In this document: one piece after another, positions 8,470-16,683 of the stretch
How the letters are laid out: every line of letters starts with the position of its first letter
Numbering within the stretch: the stretch's first letter is position 1
Source: Dehalococcoidia bacterium
GTDB lineage: Bacteria > Chloroflexota > Dehalococcoidia > SZUA-161 > SpSt-899
Direction: 5' to 3'
Length of the DNA stretch: 38,161 bases
Assembly (NCBI GenBank): GCA_028711995.1
Contig: JAQTRE010000016.1
Span: 1 to 38,161 of the forward strand
Made by a program: the position numbers and the translations under genes
The notes under the pieces: model-generated
Told to the model about the DNA's origin: nothing
The model's database searches: none
What the model saw: only the letters and a program-made list of their open reading frames with translations

Positions 8470-10461
8470 TTGAAAAAGATGAACAGGAAAACGATCCTTG
8501 TTATGCTGGCCATATTGGCTGTTCTTGTGGCATTGCTGATTCCGGCGCTGCCGGCTGCCGCCGGATCAGGCTATTCACCTGTCACTGTCTGGTACGGCGC
8601 AAGTAGCGTTACTATCGACCAAACTACATGGGACACTCTGAAAGCTAGCTACGGGCAGACTATTACCGGTACCTACAATACTAATACCTATGAGTATAGC
8701 GGTGTACCTGTTTACCGGCTCTTGGAACAGATTACCGGCGTCAGCGCTCTCTCGGATTATAGTGCTCTTGTGGAGGACGGTTCAGCAACGCCATACCAGG
8801 TGCTTGTTGGACCGCACGCGTGTGATAACATACCTGTAAAAAGTAACGATACCCTCATTATCGCTGATAGTGGCACTCTCAATGGCAGCCCCGATACTAC
8901 CAGACTGCCAAGATTGGTTTGTCCATCCTTTACCGGCGGGGGTAAATACTACAATCAAAGCATTGTCAAAATAACACTAGTGTACACTATTTCAGTTTCC
9001 GCTCCCACTAACGGCACCATCAGTCCTTCAGGATATACGTGGAACACCAGTAGTACCAATCCCTGGAGTTCCGCAACTTCATCCGGTGCGGTTTATGTCA
9101 CCAACGGCGGCAGCCAGACCTTCACTATGGCAGGCAACACCGGTTACCACATATCAGCCTTAACCATAGATGGGGGAGCTGTCACTCCAGCTACCAGCTA
9201 CACCTTCAGCAATGTGACCGCCAATCACACTCTGGCTGCTACTTTCTCAGATTCCTCGGTCAGCGTCAGCATTACCCCGTCTTTCCAATCGGTAGCCAAT
9301 GGCACAACATTCAACGTCAGCCTGGCAATCGACACCAGTACAGCCTCACGTGGATGGCAGGCGAATGTGGACTTTGATGCAACCAAACTGTCTGCTAATA
9401 GTGTGACTGAAGGCACCTTCCTGAGCGCCTATGCTACCGCGAACGGCGGTGGTACTGTTTCTGGCGGCGCCGCTACAATTGACAACGTCGGTGGACATGT
9501 TGTCATACCCGGCTACGCCATTACTGGCGCAGGAACTGGCGGTCCCACGGGGACCGGAACCCTCTGCACCATTTCCTTCACCGCAAAACCTGCCGTCAAT
9601 AGTGCGGCCAGCATCACTCCATCGGCTGTTGTGGTTGCAGACGTGAATGGCACCGCCATTCCTGGCGTCACGCTTGCCGGAGGCACTGTCGCTATCGGCA
9701 CCTTGCCTCTGCCTGACCTGGTGGTTTCAGCCGCCTCAACAACGGCCGAAGCCAATCCTGCCATGTACACTGTTACCTATACCATTACCAATAACGGGGC
9801 CGATGCCGGTGCCAGCACTACCTCCATCAGCATTGATGGTGGCACTCCCATAACCGTTGCTTGTCCGGCTTTGGCTACAGGTGCGAGCGATACCCAGACG
9901 ACAGCTGCTCAGACACTCTCTGGCACAGCTGATTCCATCTTGATCACTGCCGATAGTGCCTTTGCTGTTGGCGAGAGCAATGAGAGCAACAATACCAGGA
10001 CCACCAGCTACTCTTATGCACCTGCTCAACCGGGTGATGTGCCGGTCAGCGGCACCACTCAGACGGTCCTGAATTTTGTCCTTCCTGATGCGGTTAGCTG
10101 GGATCCATTGAATATCGGCGATAACTCGGCTGATCGAACCATGAAGGTGACTTCCAACACGGACTGGCAGGTAACTGTCCTCGGTACCAATAATGGCTAC
10201 ATGACCAAGTACAACGGCACCATTTATGATCCTGCCGTCAAACTCCATGATGCCCTGCTCCTTATGTCCGAGAATACAGTCACTCTAACGGACTCGTCTC
10301 AGGTGCTGGCTGACGGTACCCCAGCTGGCCAGCCGTTGGATAATTCCGGTGACGCTCGCAGTGTGGCCTTCCACCAGCAGGTGTACTACGTAGATACTGC
10401 CTTGCCCAGCGGTTCTTACTACTATGTAGTAGTGACCTTTACTGCTTCCCAGACAATATAG
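8470..10461 (+). CDS. Secreted multidomain cohesin protein (molybdopterin-fold-like, InlB-like, cohesin, CARDB)
   Basis: I chose the TTG start at 8470 because GGAGG lies 6 nt upstream; the in-frame ATG at 8479 is too far from it, and 5' extension gives an implausible N-terminus. The product is 663 aa. It has a signal peptide (ending PALPAAAG), a molybdopterin-fold-like domain (about 34-172: VTVWYGASSVTI, YSGVPVYRLLEQITGV), an InlB-like repeat (about 176-258), a cohesin (about 263-413: GTTFNVSLAIDTSTASRGWQ, VTEGTFL, GYAITGAGTGGPTGTGTL) and a CARDB domain (about 414-518: LPDLVVSA, YTITNNGADAGA, VGESNESNNT). A beta-rich C-terminal domain of unknown type (about 519-663) follows. No anchor is visible, so it may be a free adaptor. 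This cohesin lacks the Cys pair found in the other two. Confidence 0.82.
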   Translation: MKKMNRKTILVMLAILAVLVALLIPALPAAAGSGYSPVTVWYGASSVTIDQTTWDTLKASYGQTITGTYNTNTYEYSGVPVYRLLEQITGVSALSDYSALVEDGSATPYQVLVGPHACDNIPVKSNDTLIIADSGTLNGSPDTTRLPRLVCPSFTGGGKYYNQSIVKITLVYTISVSAPTNGTISPSGYTWNTSSTNPWSSATSSGAVYVTNGGSQTFTMAGNTGYHISALTIDGGAVTPATSYTFSNVTANHTLAATFSDSSVSVSITPSFQSVANGTTFNVSLAIDTSTASRGWQANVDFDATKLSANSVTEGTFLSAYATANGGGTVSGGAATIDNVGGHVVIPGYAITGAGTGGPTGTGTLCTISFTAKPAVNSAASITPSAVVVADVNGTAIPGVTLAGGTVAIGTLPLPDLVVSAASTTAEANPAMYTVTYTITNNGADAGASTTSISIDGGTPITVACPALATGASDTQTTAAQTLSGTADSILITADSAFAVGESNESNNTRTTSYSYAPAQPGDVPVSGTTQTVLNFVLPDAVSWDPLNIGDNSADRTMKVTSNTDWQVTVLGTNNGYMTKYNGTIYDPAVKLHDALLLMSENTVTLTDSSQVLADGTPAGQPLDNSGDARSVAFHQQVYYVDTALPSGSYYYVVVTFTASQTI

Positions 10462-10476
10462 ACCGGTGGTCAAGAA

Positions 10477-10506
10477 TGGGGACGGCTTCTGAGCAAGCCG
10501 TCCCCA
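10477..10506. terminator. 12-bp stem hairpin after the cohesin adaptor gene
   Basis: tggggacggctt and aagccgtcccca form a perfect 12-bp stem with a 6-nt loop, 15 bp after the stop codon. No T-run follows, so it may be a terminator of weak type or a REP-like hairpin. Confidence 0.5.
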
Positions 10507-10600
10507 ACCCAATTTCAAGCGTGGGGAAAGTCCAAGATGTCCTAGATACATAGAATAACTGGTATCATGATCGGGAGCGCGTCGAGAGGAGAACGGAACA

Positions 10601-11674
10601 ATGAAGAGCCCATTAGCCAGGTTTTCAATGCCCTATATGATTATCGTTATCGCCTTTGTATTGGTGAGCCTATGCCTGTTTATCAATGTCTCGCCAATTT
10701 CGGCATCTCCGGGTCTCAATGTCACCGGATCTCTGGTTGACGTTACGATCTCCCCAGGACAGAGTTATGTTCATACGATGGATATTGCGAGCGGGTCAAC
10801 TTATTCCATGGATATGCAGGTCGAGATCAGAGGATTCGGGCAGTCTCTTGACGGATCAACTATTGAGCTGACTCCCGAAGATGATAATTCCCTGTATTCT
10901 GCTCGGTCCTTCATTACCCGGATTGACAATACCTCCTTTCATCTGGAACCGGGCGGCTCGCAGCAGGTCAAAGCTACCATAAGTGTTCCGGCTGGTACTG
11001 CTCCCGGGACAAGGTATGCCGTCATTTACATACACAGTCAGCCTGGTGGCGAGGGCAAAGTTGGTGTAGTGGTGGCCGTTGATGTTCCGGTTATTGTTCA
11101 TATTCCCGGCACCGATACTGCTGTCAGGAAAGGGGAGATCACTGATCTGGATGTCCCCAAGATAGAAGCCGGTAAGCCAATTCAAATTCTGACCACGTTC
11201 AAGAACACCGGCGATATTCATTTTAAGGCCAAGAATCAGGTCAGTATCGCCGATGAATCCGGGCAAGTGATTTTACAGGCTGAAACTCCTCTGAGCTCGT
11301 CATCCGTTATACCAGCTTTCTCCCGGTTGTTCACTGCCACGCTGGTGCTCCCCGAATCGATGGAAGGCTTACCGGCAGGGAGGTATTTCGCAGAATCGAA
11401 AGTGACACTTGATGACGGGACGTTGCTGGACACCAAGGAGACCAGCTTTGACATAGAAGCAAGCTACCAAGCGCCGCCTACTTCAACGCCTTCGGCGTCA
11501 GCTACCACGCCAGCTCTGATATCACAGTCTACTCCGGCTCCATCCACTTCGACCTCGTCTGACCGGGGTATCAGCTGGTCTCTGATGGCGATTATCATTG
11601 CATCCATAGTAACAATCGGTGCGATAGTCATAGCTCTGATAGTGACACGAAGGAGGCAGCCGCTGCCCAAATAG
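10601..11674 (+). CDS. Membrane-anchored DUF916/WxL-interacting-like protein
   Basis: 357 aa. An N-terminal signal peptide (about 1-36) precedes two Ig-like beta domains (about 40-285). The first has PGQSYVHTMDIASG, FHLEPGGSQQVKATISVPAG and GTRYAVIYIHSQPGG, the pattern of DUF916/COG1470-type domains in which a tail-of-beta domain stabilises surface protein complexes. The second has KAGKPIQIL-like and FKNTGDIHFKAKNQV strands as in DUF3324. A Ser/Thr/Pro linker (about 288-320) leads to one transmembrane helix (about 325-348) and a short RRRQPLPK tail, so the domains face outside. It lies between cohesin genes and may be a surface partner of the complex. RBS gaggag. Family assignment is moderate and partner unknown. 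Confidence 0.65.
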   Translation: MKSPLARFSMPYMIIVIAFVLVSLCLFINVSPISASPGLNVTGSLVDVTISPGQSYVHTMDIASGSTYSMDMQVEIRGFGQSLDGSTIELTPEDDNSLYSARSFITRIDNTSFHLEPGGSQQVKATISVPAGTAPGTRYAVIYIHSQPGGEGKVGVVVAVDVPVIVHIPGTDTAVRKGEITDLDVPKIEAGKPIQILTTFKNTGDIHFKAKNQVSIADESGQVILQAETPLSSSSVIPAFSRLFTATLVLPESMEGLPAGRYFAESKVTLDDGTLLDTKETSFDIEASYQAPPTSTPSASATTPALISQSTPAPSTSTSSDRGISWSLMAIIIASIVTIGAIVIALIVTRRRQPLPK

Positions 11675-11803
11675 GCTCTTGGGGAAATACCCATGGAGGA
11701 CGCGTTGCAAAGGAAGCGGAGATGCGCATTACCTGAGCGCAGATAGAGTATGCCTTGCTACTGCATTTTTAAATCGGAATAACGGAAGGGCTGAGAGATC
11801 GGG

Positions 11804-13387
11804 TTGTTGAAGATATCTGGAAAACGGCAATTAGTCATAAGCATCCTATTGCTCCTGATCCTGGGCGGTTCATTCGTGATAGCTCACGAGTTGGCTGTAG
11901 CGTCTGGTAGTGGCATGAGCATATCCCCAGCAGCGCAGACAGTAAGTCCGGGGGAAAGTTTTGATATCGTTGTAACGTTGAACACGGATACTCCATCCAG
12001 GGGAGGGCAGTGCTCCCTGAACTTCAATGCCGCCTTGGTGCAGTGCAATGGTGTAACTGAAGGGAGTTTTTATCATAGTTGGGTTCAATCCCATGGCGGG
12101 TCTGCCGTGGTCTTCCCTCAGCCGGTGATCCACAATGATGCCGGCCGGGTTACCGATGTGGGCATTGCCATCATGGGTGGAGGAACTGGCGGGCCTTCCG
12201 GCAGTGGTGAGTTTTGCATTTATCATATGACCGCAAAGACGGGAGTTACCGGGACTTCAGTTATCGTCTTGTCTAATGTGGTGCTTACGAACCAGAGTGG
12301 AAAGAGCGTATCCAGTCCCACTGTAAATAATGGGCAAGTACTCGTTATTTCACCGTCGACCGTAACTGCACCCCCAATGACATCCCCGGCTGTGCCCAGG
12401 CCTTCGTCTACAACGCCTGTACCTCCAACGAAAACCACGGATACAGTCAACCCATCGACTGAGACTGCACTTCCGCCACTCACGCCTACAGTGACACCAA
12501 CTCAGGAAAGTGATTCCCAGCCCACCGTTATTGACCTGTCTGCTACGGTGAATTCCGAGGGCGTTTTGCAGATGAGCGTTGACCAAGGAGACATCCGGTA
12601 CGGTGAGAACGGGTGGACGCTCAGGCTGGAGATTGGAACTGGTGCAAGGGCACTGACAAAAGACGGGGAACCGTTACAGGCGATAACCATACAGCCCAAT
12701 GCAACACCATCCCCACCGCCGTCCGGCAAGCGTCTTGTGGGGTTTGCTATCGATCTTGGCCCACCCGGGGCAATCTTTAGTCCGCCGATGAGCGCTATCT
12801 TCAATTACGATCCCAACTTGCTTCCCCGGGGTGTCAAATCAAGCGAATTGATCCTGGCCTATTTTGACGCTCAAAAGGGAGAGTGGATCGAGTGCAACTA
12901 TGTGGCTGATCCGAAAAGTCATAGCATCACAGGGTACATTGACCACTTCACTACTTTTTCCATACTGGCCAGGGAGAACAAGGGTATAGGTTGGAGTCTC
13001 GCTGCTATTATCATACTGTCAGAGTTGGTGGTGGCAGCGATCGTGATATTTTTCATTGTGCGGAGAAGGCGCTCTTCGGTTAGAGCGGCAATCTCACCCC
13101 AAACACCGAGTTCAACTGCGCTTAGCTCGGCGGAGAGGAAAGTGATTGCCGGAGATTCGCAGGCAGACTCATTATCAAGCAGGGCGAAGTTCGCAAATGC
13201 CGCCATCAAAACCCGAATTGAGACTACAACCGGTAAACTGGTATTTACAAGTCAGGACAAGCTGCCGTCGAACATAGAGATAGTCAACGCGTCGGGCTGC
13301 GATCTGGTTGTCTCGGTGGAATATGACCCTGAATTGTATCCGGAAGGCGTCACCAAAATCACTGTGGTTGAAAAGGAATCGCAATGA
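11804..13387 (+). CDS. Membrane-anchored cohesin protein with cytoplasmic tail
   Basis: 527 aa from a TTG start with GAGAG 6 nt upstream. A signal/anchor segment (about 6-30) is followed by a cohesin (about 36-185: GMSISPAAQTVSPGESFDIV, TPSRGGQCSLNF, GVTEGSFYHSW, GIAIMGGGTGGPSGSGEF). A Pro/Thr linker (about 186-240) and a beta domain (about 240-390: VGFAIDLGPPGAIFSPP, ITGYIDHFTTFSIL) resembling the domain near the C-terminus of archaeal PGF-pre-PGF surface proteins come next. One transmembrane helix (about 396-418) and VRRRR stop transfer follow. About 105 residues then lie in the cytoplasm, including IETTTGKLVFTSQDKLPSNI. This is a good candidate for the cell-surface anchor that holds the dockerin proteins. 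The inside tail is unusual for a scaffoldin and could sense or report binding. Confidence 0.82.
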   Translation: MLKISGKRQLVISILLLLILGGSFVIAHELAVASGSGMSISPAAQTVSPGESFDIVVTLNTDTPSRGGQCSLNFNAALVQCNGVTEGSFYHSWVQSHGGSAVVFPQPVIHNDAGRVTDVGIAIMGGGTGGPSGSGEFCIYHMTAKTGVTGTSVIVLSNVVLTNQSGKSVSSPTVNNGQVLVISPSTVTAPPMTSPAVPRPSSTTPVPPTKTTDTVNPSTETALPPLTPTVTPTQESDSQPTVIDLSATVNSEGVLQMSVDQGDIRYGENGWTLRLEIGTGARALTKDGEPLQAITIQPNATPSPPPSGKRLVGFAIDLGPPGAIFSPPMSAIFNYDPNLLPRGVKSSELILAYFDAQKGEWIECNYVADPKSHSITGYIDHFTTFSILARENKGIGWSLAAIIILSELVVAAIVIFFIVRRRRSSVRAAISPQTPSSTALSSAERKVIAGDSQADSLSSRAKFANAAIKTRIETTTGKLVFTSQDKLPSNIEIVNASGCDLVVSVEYDPELYPEGVTKITVVEKESQ

Positions 13388-13489
13388 TGTTCCTAACACC
13401 AGGAACGCAGTTATTGGGAGGTATTCAGAAGAGACAGATCGTACGCTCCGTGATCAGCCGTTGTGAAGCACTGATTACTTAGGGAGCCT

Positions 13490-13586
13490 CTGATCAAGTG
13501 GTGCAGGATTCTTCCTGCCGGGGGTCTGGGGGTGTCCCCCAGATTTCTCTTCTTCCCCCAAGAGTGGGGGTTAGGGGGTTGATCAG
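13490..13586. repeat. MITE-like element with nested hairpins
   Basis: The segment is bounded by an 8-bp inverted repeat, ctgatcaa at 13490-13497 and ttgatcag at 13579-13586. Inside are tctggggg/cccccaga (13525-13543, loop tgt) and a cccc/gggg hairpin at about 13555-13570. It fills most of the gap between two cohesin genes and codes for nothing recognisable. Confidence 0.6.
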
Positions 13587-13704
13587 GACTTCATCAGAGC
13601 TTTCTTAGCATACAGATGGGCGGAACAACGGACACATGGTAGGGGGATGTGTTTCTGATCGCCTGATTGGAATCGCAGTTCAATATTGTTTGAGGAGAAG
13701 TGAA

Positions 13705-14226
13705 TTGAATCTAATAGTTACTAAACGGGAGGCTATCGAAATAAGCCTTCTAAGCGCTATCTTATTAAGCACGTTACTTGTGTTGGCGTCATGTGGCACA
13801 TCTTCATCTCCGTCCGAGGCGGGTGCTGCCATCAATCCCATCAGCAGAGATGTGCGCATTGGTGATACGTTCACTTTCGATGTGCTGATAGATACTGAAG
13901 TCCCCTCGCGCGGGGCTCAGTGCACTCTCACTTTTGATCCGAAGATGACAAGATGCGACGGGGTAACCGAGGGCGATTTCTATAGAGATTGGGCATCTGC
14001 CAACGGGTGCACCGCCGTTCTTTTCCCGGGGCCTGTCATTGATAATGAAAACGGGCAAGTCTCAAGCATTGGCATCGCTATCCTGGGCACTCAGGAAGGT
14101 GGCGCGAAGGGAAAAGGGGTGTTATTCAGTTATCATTTTACAGCCATTGCCGATGGAGTGGCGGCGCCGACCCTTTCGAACGTAGTCATAACTGACCAAT
14201 CAGGCAACGCATTAAAAAAACAATGA
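13705..14226 (+). CDS. Cohesin-domain lipoprotein
   Basis: 173 aa from a TTG start with GAGGAG 7 nt upstream. A hydrophobic segment ends in the lipobox LASC (Cys about 30), so the protein should be lipid-anchored on the outer face of the membrane. The rest is a single cohesin (about 40-173: INPISRDVRIGDTFTFDVLI, VPSRGAQCTLTFDP, CDGVTEGDFYRDW, GIAILGTQEGGAKGKG). It is closely related to the cohesin of the 11804 gene, including two shared Cys residues (QC and RC or QC, 11 residues between them). The C-terminus ends right after the domain. With no other domain, its role is probably simple surface tethering of one dockerin protein, perhaps the phosphoesterase encoded 24 bp downstream. Confidence 0.85.
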   Translation: MNLIVTKREAIEISLLSAILLSTLLVLASCGTSSSPSEAGAAINPISRDVRIGDTFTFDVLIDTEVPSRGAQCTLTFDPKMTRCDGVTEGDFYRDWASANGCTAVLFPGPVIDNENGQVSSIGIAILGTQEGGAKGKGVLFSYHFTAIADGVAAPTLSNVVITDQSGNALKKQ

Positions 14227-14250
14227 CAATACCTGTCAAGAGGCGGATAG

Positions 14251-15639
14251 TTGAAAATGCGTATGAATAGATGGATTGGGAACCGTGTCGGCGTCTTCTT
14301 GCTGGCGGTGATGGCATCTATCATGCTGGTCTCTTTTGTGTCAACAGCACCGGCCGCAGCCCAGTTAGAACCGCTAGCTTTGATGTGGGGCCCTTACATC
14401 ACCGGGACTACGGCAACCAGTGTTGTCATCAACGCAAAGACCAGCGAGCCGACAACCATGAACCTGGAATGGGCTACCGATGCCTATTACAATGAGCATC
14501 ACAGCTATCCTTGGGCAGCGGCACACACTGATCCCGATACGATGCACAACTTCCCGCTCACGGGGCTTGAATCGGACACGGTCTATCACTACCGGCTGAA
14601 TGATGGCGCCGGTTTTTCTGATGATTATCACTTCCGCACTTTCCCCACTTCAGGTCCATTTACCTTCATAGTCTATGGGGACACTCAGGACCAGTTGCCA
14701 TCATTCAGCCAGTATGAACGGTATAAGCTGGTTGCCGATGCTGTGGCTGCGGAACAGGATATCGCATTTGTGCTTCATTGCGGAGACCTGGTGAACAATG
14801 GCAATGAAATTACTGACTGGGACCGCTACTTCGATGTCAGTCGCCAGCTGATGGCGAACACGACAGTCTACCCGGCACTGGGTAATCATGAAAAGAACAG
14901 CGCTCTCTTCTATGGTGCCTTCGGGATTGCGCCATACTACTCTTTTGATTGTGGCGATGCTCACTTTACCGTGCTCGACAGCATCAATACCAGTGATACC
15001 GAGGCTGCCTGGCTGGGTAGCGACCTCGATAACAGCAAGCCCTGGAAATTCGTGTCATTCCATTATCCGATGTACACTTCTGACCCCAATCATTTCGGTG
15101 GCTGGGCTAATCTTCAGGAAGAATGGGAGGATCTGTTCCAGACGCATGATGTAGCGGCTGTCTGGAATGGGCATATCCATGCCTATGAGCACTATCTGGA
15201 AAACGGCATCCACTATGCTGTGATGGGAACAGGGGGCGGTCCGCCGGGCCTGCTCAATCCGACAAAGTACGAAGGCTACCAGAACAGTCTGGAAAACAGC
15301 ATGGCATACGCGAAGGTTAGAATAAACCCTCCCGGCAACACTGCCACAGTGCAGATTATTCGCGTTGCGGACATTTCTGCCGACGGTACCCAGGTAACGA
15401 CCACGTACCCACCGGGTACGGTCTATGATACCTTCGTAATGATTTTGCCAGGGACTCAGCCGCAATGGGACCTGAATGGCGACCACATCTGCAATATCGG
15501 GGATGTAGTGAAAGTGGGGTTGAAGTGGGGATTGACCGGTAATCCCGGCTGGATTTCAGAAGATGTGAATACAGACGGAGTGATCAATATATCGGATGTG
15601 GCAGCAATCGGTTTGCATTGGGGAGATACCTGGCAGTGA
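14251..15639 (+). CDS. Secreted metallophosphoesterase (purple acid phosphatase-like) with dockerin
   Basis: 462 aa from a TTG start with GAGG 7 nt upstream. A signal peptide (about 1-37, ending in APAAAQ) is followed by a fibronectin-like N-terminal domain (about 42-130: GPYITGTTATSVVINAKT, Y-H-Y-R-L). The calcineurin-type catalytic domain (about 133-340) has all metal motifs: GDTQ, GDLVNN, GNHE, the His in SFHYPMY, and GHIHAYEH. This layout matches bacterial purple acid phosphatase-like enzymes, which hydrolyse phosphate esters outside the cell; the PAP-type Tyr of GDxxY is absent (GDLVN). The dockerin (about 405-462: DLNGDHICNIGD, DVNTDGVINISD) predicts docking on a cohesin. The substrate is unknown. 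Confidence 0.88.
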   Translation: MKMRMNRWIGNRVGVFLLAVMASIMLVSFVSTAPAAAQLEPLALMWGPYITGTTATSVVINAKTSEPTTMNLEWATDAYYNEHHSYPWAAAHTDPDTMHNFPLTGLESDTVYHYRLNDGAGFSDDYHFRTFPTSGPFTFIVYGDTQDQLPSFSQYERYKLVADAVAAEQDIAFVLHCGDLVNNGNEITDWDRYFDVSRQLMANTTVYPALGNHEKNSALFYGAFGIAPYYSFDCGDAHFTVLDSINTSDTEAAWLGSDLDNSKPWKFVSFHYPMYTSDPNHFGGWANLQEEWEDLFQTHDVAAVWNGHIHAYEHYLENGIHYAVMGTGGGPPGLLNPTKYEGYQNSLENSMAYAKVRINPPGNTATVQIIRVADISADGTQVTTTYPPGTVYDTFVMILPGTQPQWDLNGDHICNIGDVVKVGLKWGLTGNPGWISEDVNTDGVINISDVAAIGLHWGDTWQ

Positions 15640-15804
15640 ACTTGTGAAAAAGGGCGTGGCGAGAGAAATCTGAAAATTGCGAAGGGGGAAATGTGGGGTA
15701 AATAGACCGCAAACACTGCACCAACATGGAAGGTTTGTCTGAAGCCATAACAACTACGTTCTTCCAGAGAGAAACGATGAAATGGATATCGAAAGGGGCG
15801 AAAA

Positions 15805-16683
15805 ATGCTAAAGAAATTACTGTTACCAGTCTTCTCCATCTTGGTTCTCCTGTCAATTCTCACGGTTCAATTATTCTTGGCATCTCCGGCGCTGGCAGCC
15901 GGAGCCACCACCGAGGTGCACATCGTCAAATATGCACATGATGGCGTCACCGTGATCGCCGAAAAGACGGTCACCTACGAATGGATGAAAGCGAACTTGC
16001 ATGTCTATGGAGACGGCAATATCCACTATTATCATCAAGGCCCTATTTTTGAAGGCGATCTCTGGGATCCGGATGAGATCAACAACCTCAAGGACAAGGG
16101 CGCGGTGCAGGGTTCCAGCGTCAAAGACCTGTGCGACACGGTGGGTGGGATGAGCCCCGGCGATGAAGTGATGATGGTGGCGGTTGATGCATGGCATACC
16201 GAGTTTGCCTATTCGAACATCTATGAGCCGCTGGATCGGCAAGGGATCATTGCCCTTTGCTGGTTTAATGGGGAAGATGCGCTCATTGGGGAACGCTACG
16301 GCGAGGGTTATCCCGCCAAGAATGGCTATAGTACAGCTCTTCAAATCGTGTTCATGGCCGGGACCCCCAATCCGGAAGGCAAATATGTGTTCGGCAATAC
16401 CGATATGAAAATGGCCTTGCCGGAAGAGAAATACCAGCATTTCTACGAAGGCCTCTATCCCAGCACCAACGGGCTTTCCGGCAAATGGATTAAGGAGATA
16501 AGAATCTACAGCGGCGGCATCGATCCGAATCTGAAGATTGAACTCAAGTCGGATAGCGCTTCCGCGGGTGATGATGACGACGATGACTCGACGCCCTGGA
16601 TTCCCATCGTGCTGGGAGTGGTAGGTCTGACTTTCATCGGCGTGACTGGCTATGTTTGGATAAAGGGGAGAAAAGAGGCATGA
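15805..16683 (+). CDS. Membrane-anchored molybdopterin-fold-like protein
   Basis: 292 aa with a signal peptide (about 1-32). The extracellular domain (about 34-235) matches domain 1 of the 6503 gene and the partial gene at the left edge: VHIVKYAHDG, LWDPDE, VKDLCDTVGGM, GKYVFGNTDMKMALPE and LSGKWIKEIRIYSGG. The last strand is the K-W-x-x-x-I seen at the end of Oxidored_molyb domains. No Cys lies before the GSSVKDL motif, so the usual thiolate ligand seems absent. An acidic stretch of Asp residues (about 252-260) precedes a transmembrane helix (about 264-287) and a short GRKEA tail. The stop overlaps the next start (ATGA), so the two genes are translationally coupled and stand immediately upstream of wtpABC. 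Confidence 0.75.
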   Translation: MLKKLLLPVFSILVLLSILTVQLFLASPALAAGATTEVHIVKYAHDGVTVIAEKTVTYEWMKANLHVYGDGNIHYYHQGPIFEGDLWDPDEINNLKDKGAVQGSSVKDLCDTVGGMSPGDEVMMVAVDAWHTEFAYSNIYEPLDRQGIIALCWFNGEDALIGERYGEGYPAKNGYSTALQIVFMAGTPNPEGKYVFGNTDMKMALPEEKYQHFYEGLYPSTNGLSGKWIKEIRIYSGGIDPNLKIELKSDSASAGDDDDDDSTPWIPIVLGVVGLTFIGVTGYVWIKGRKEA

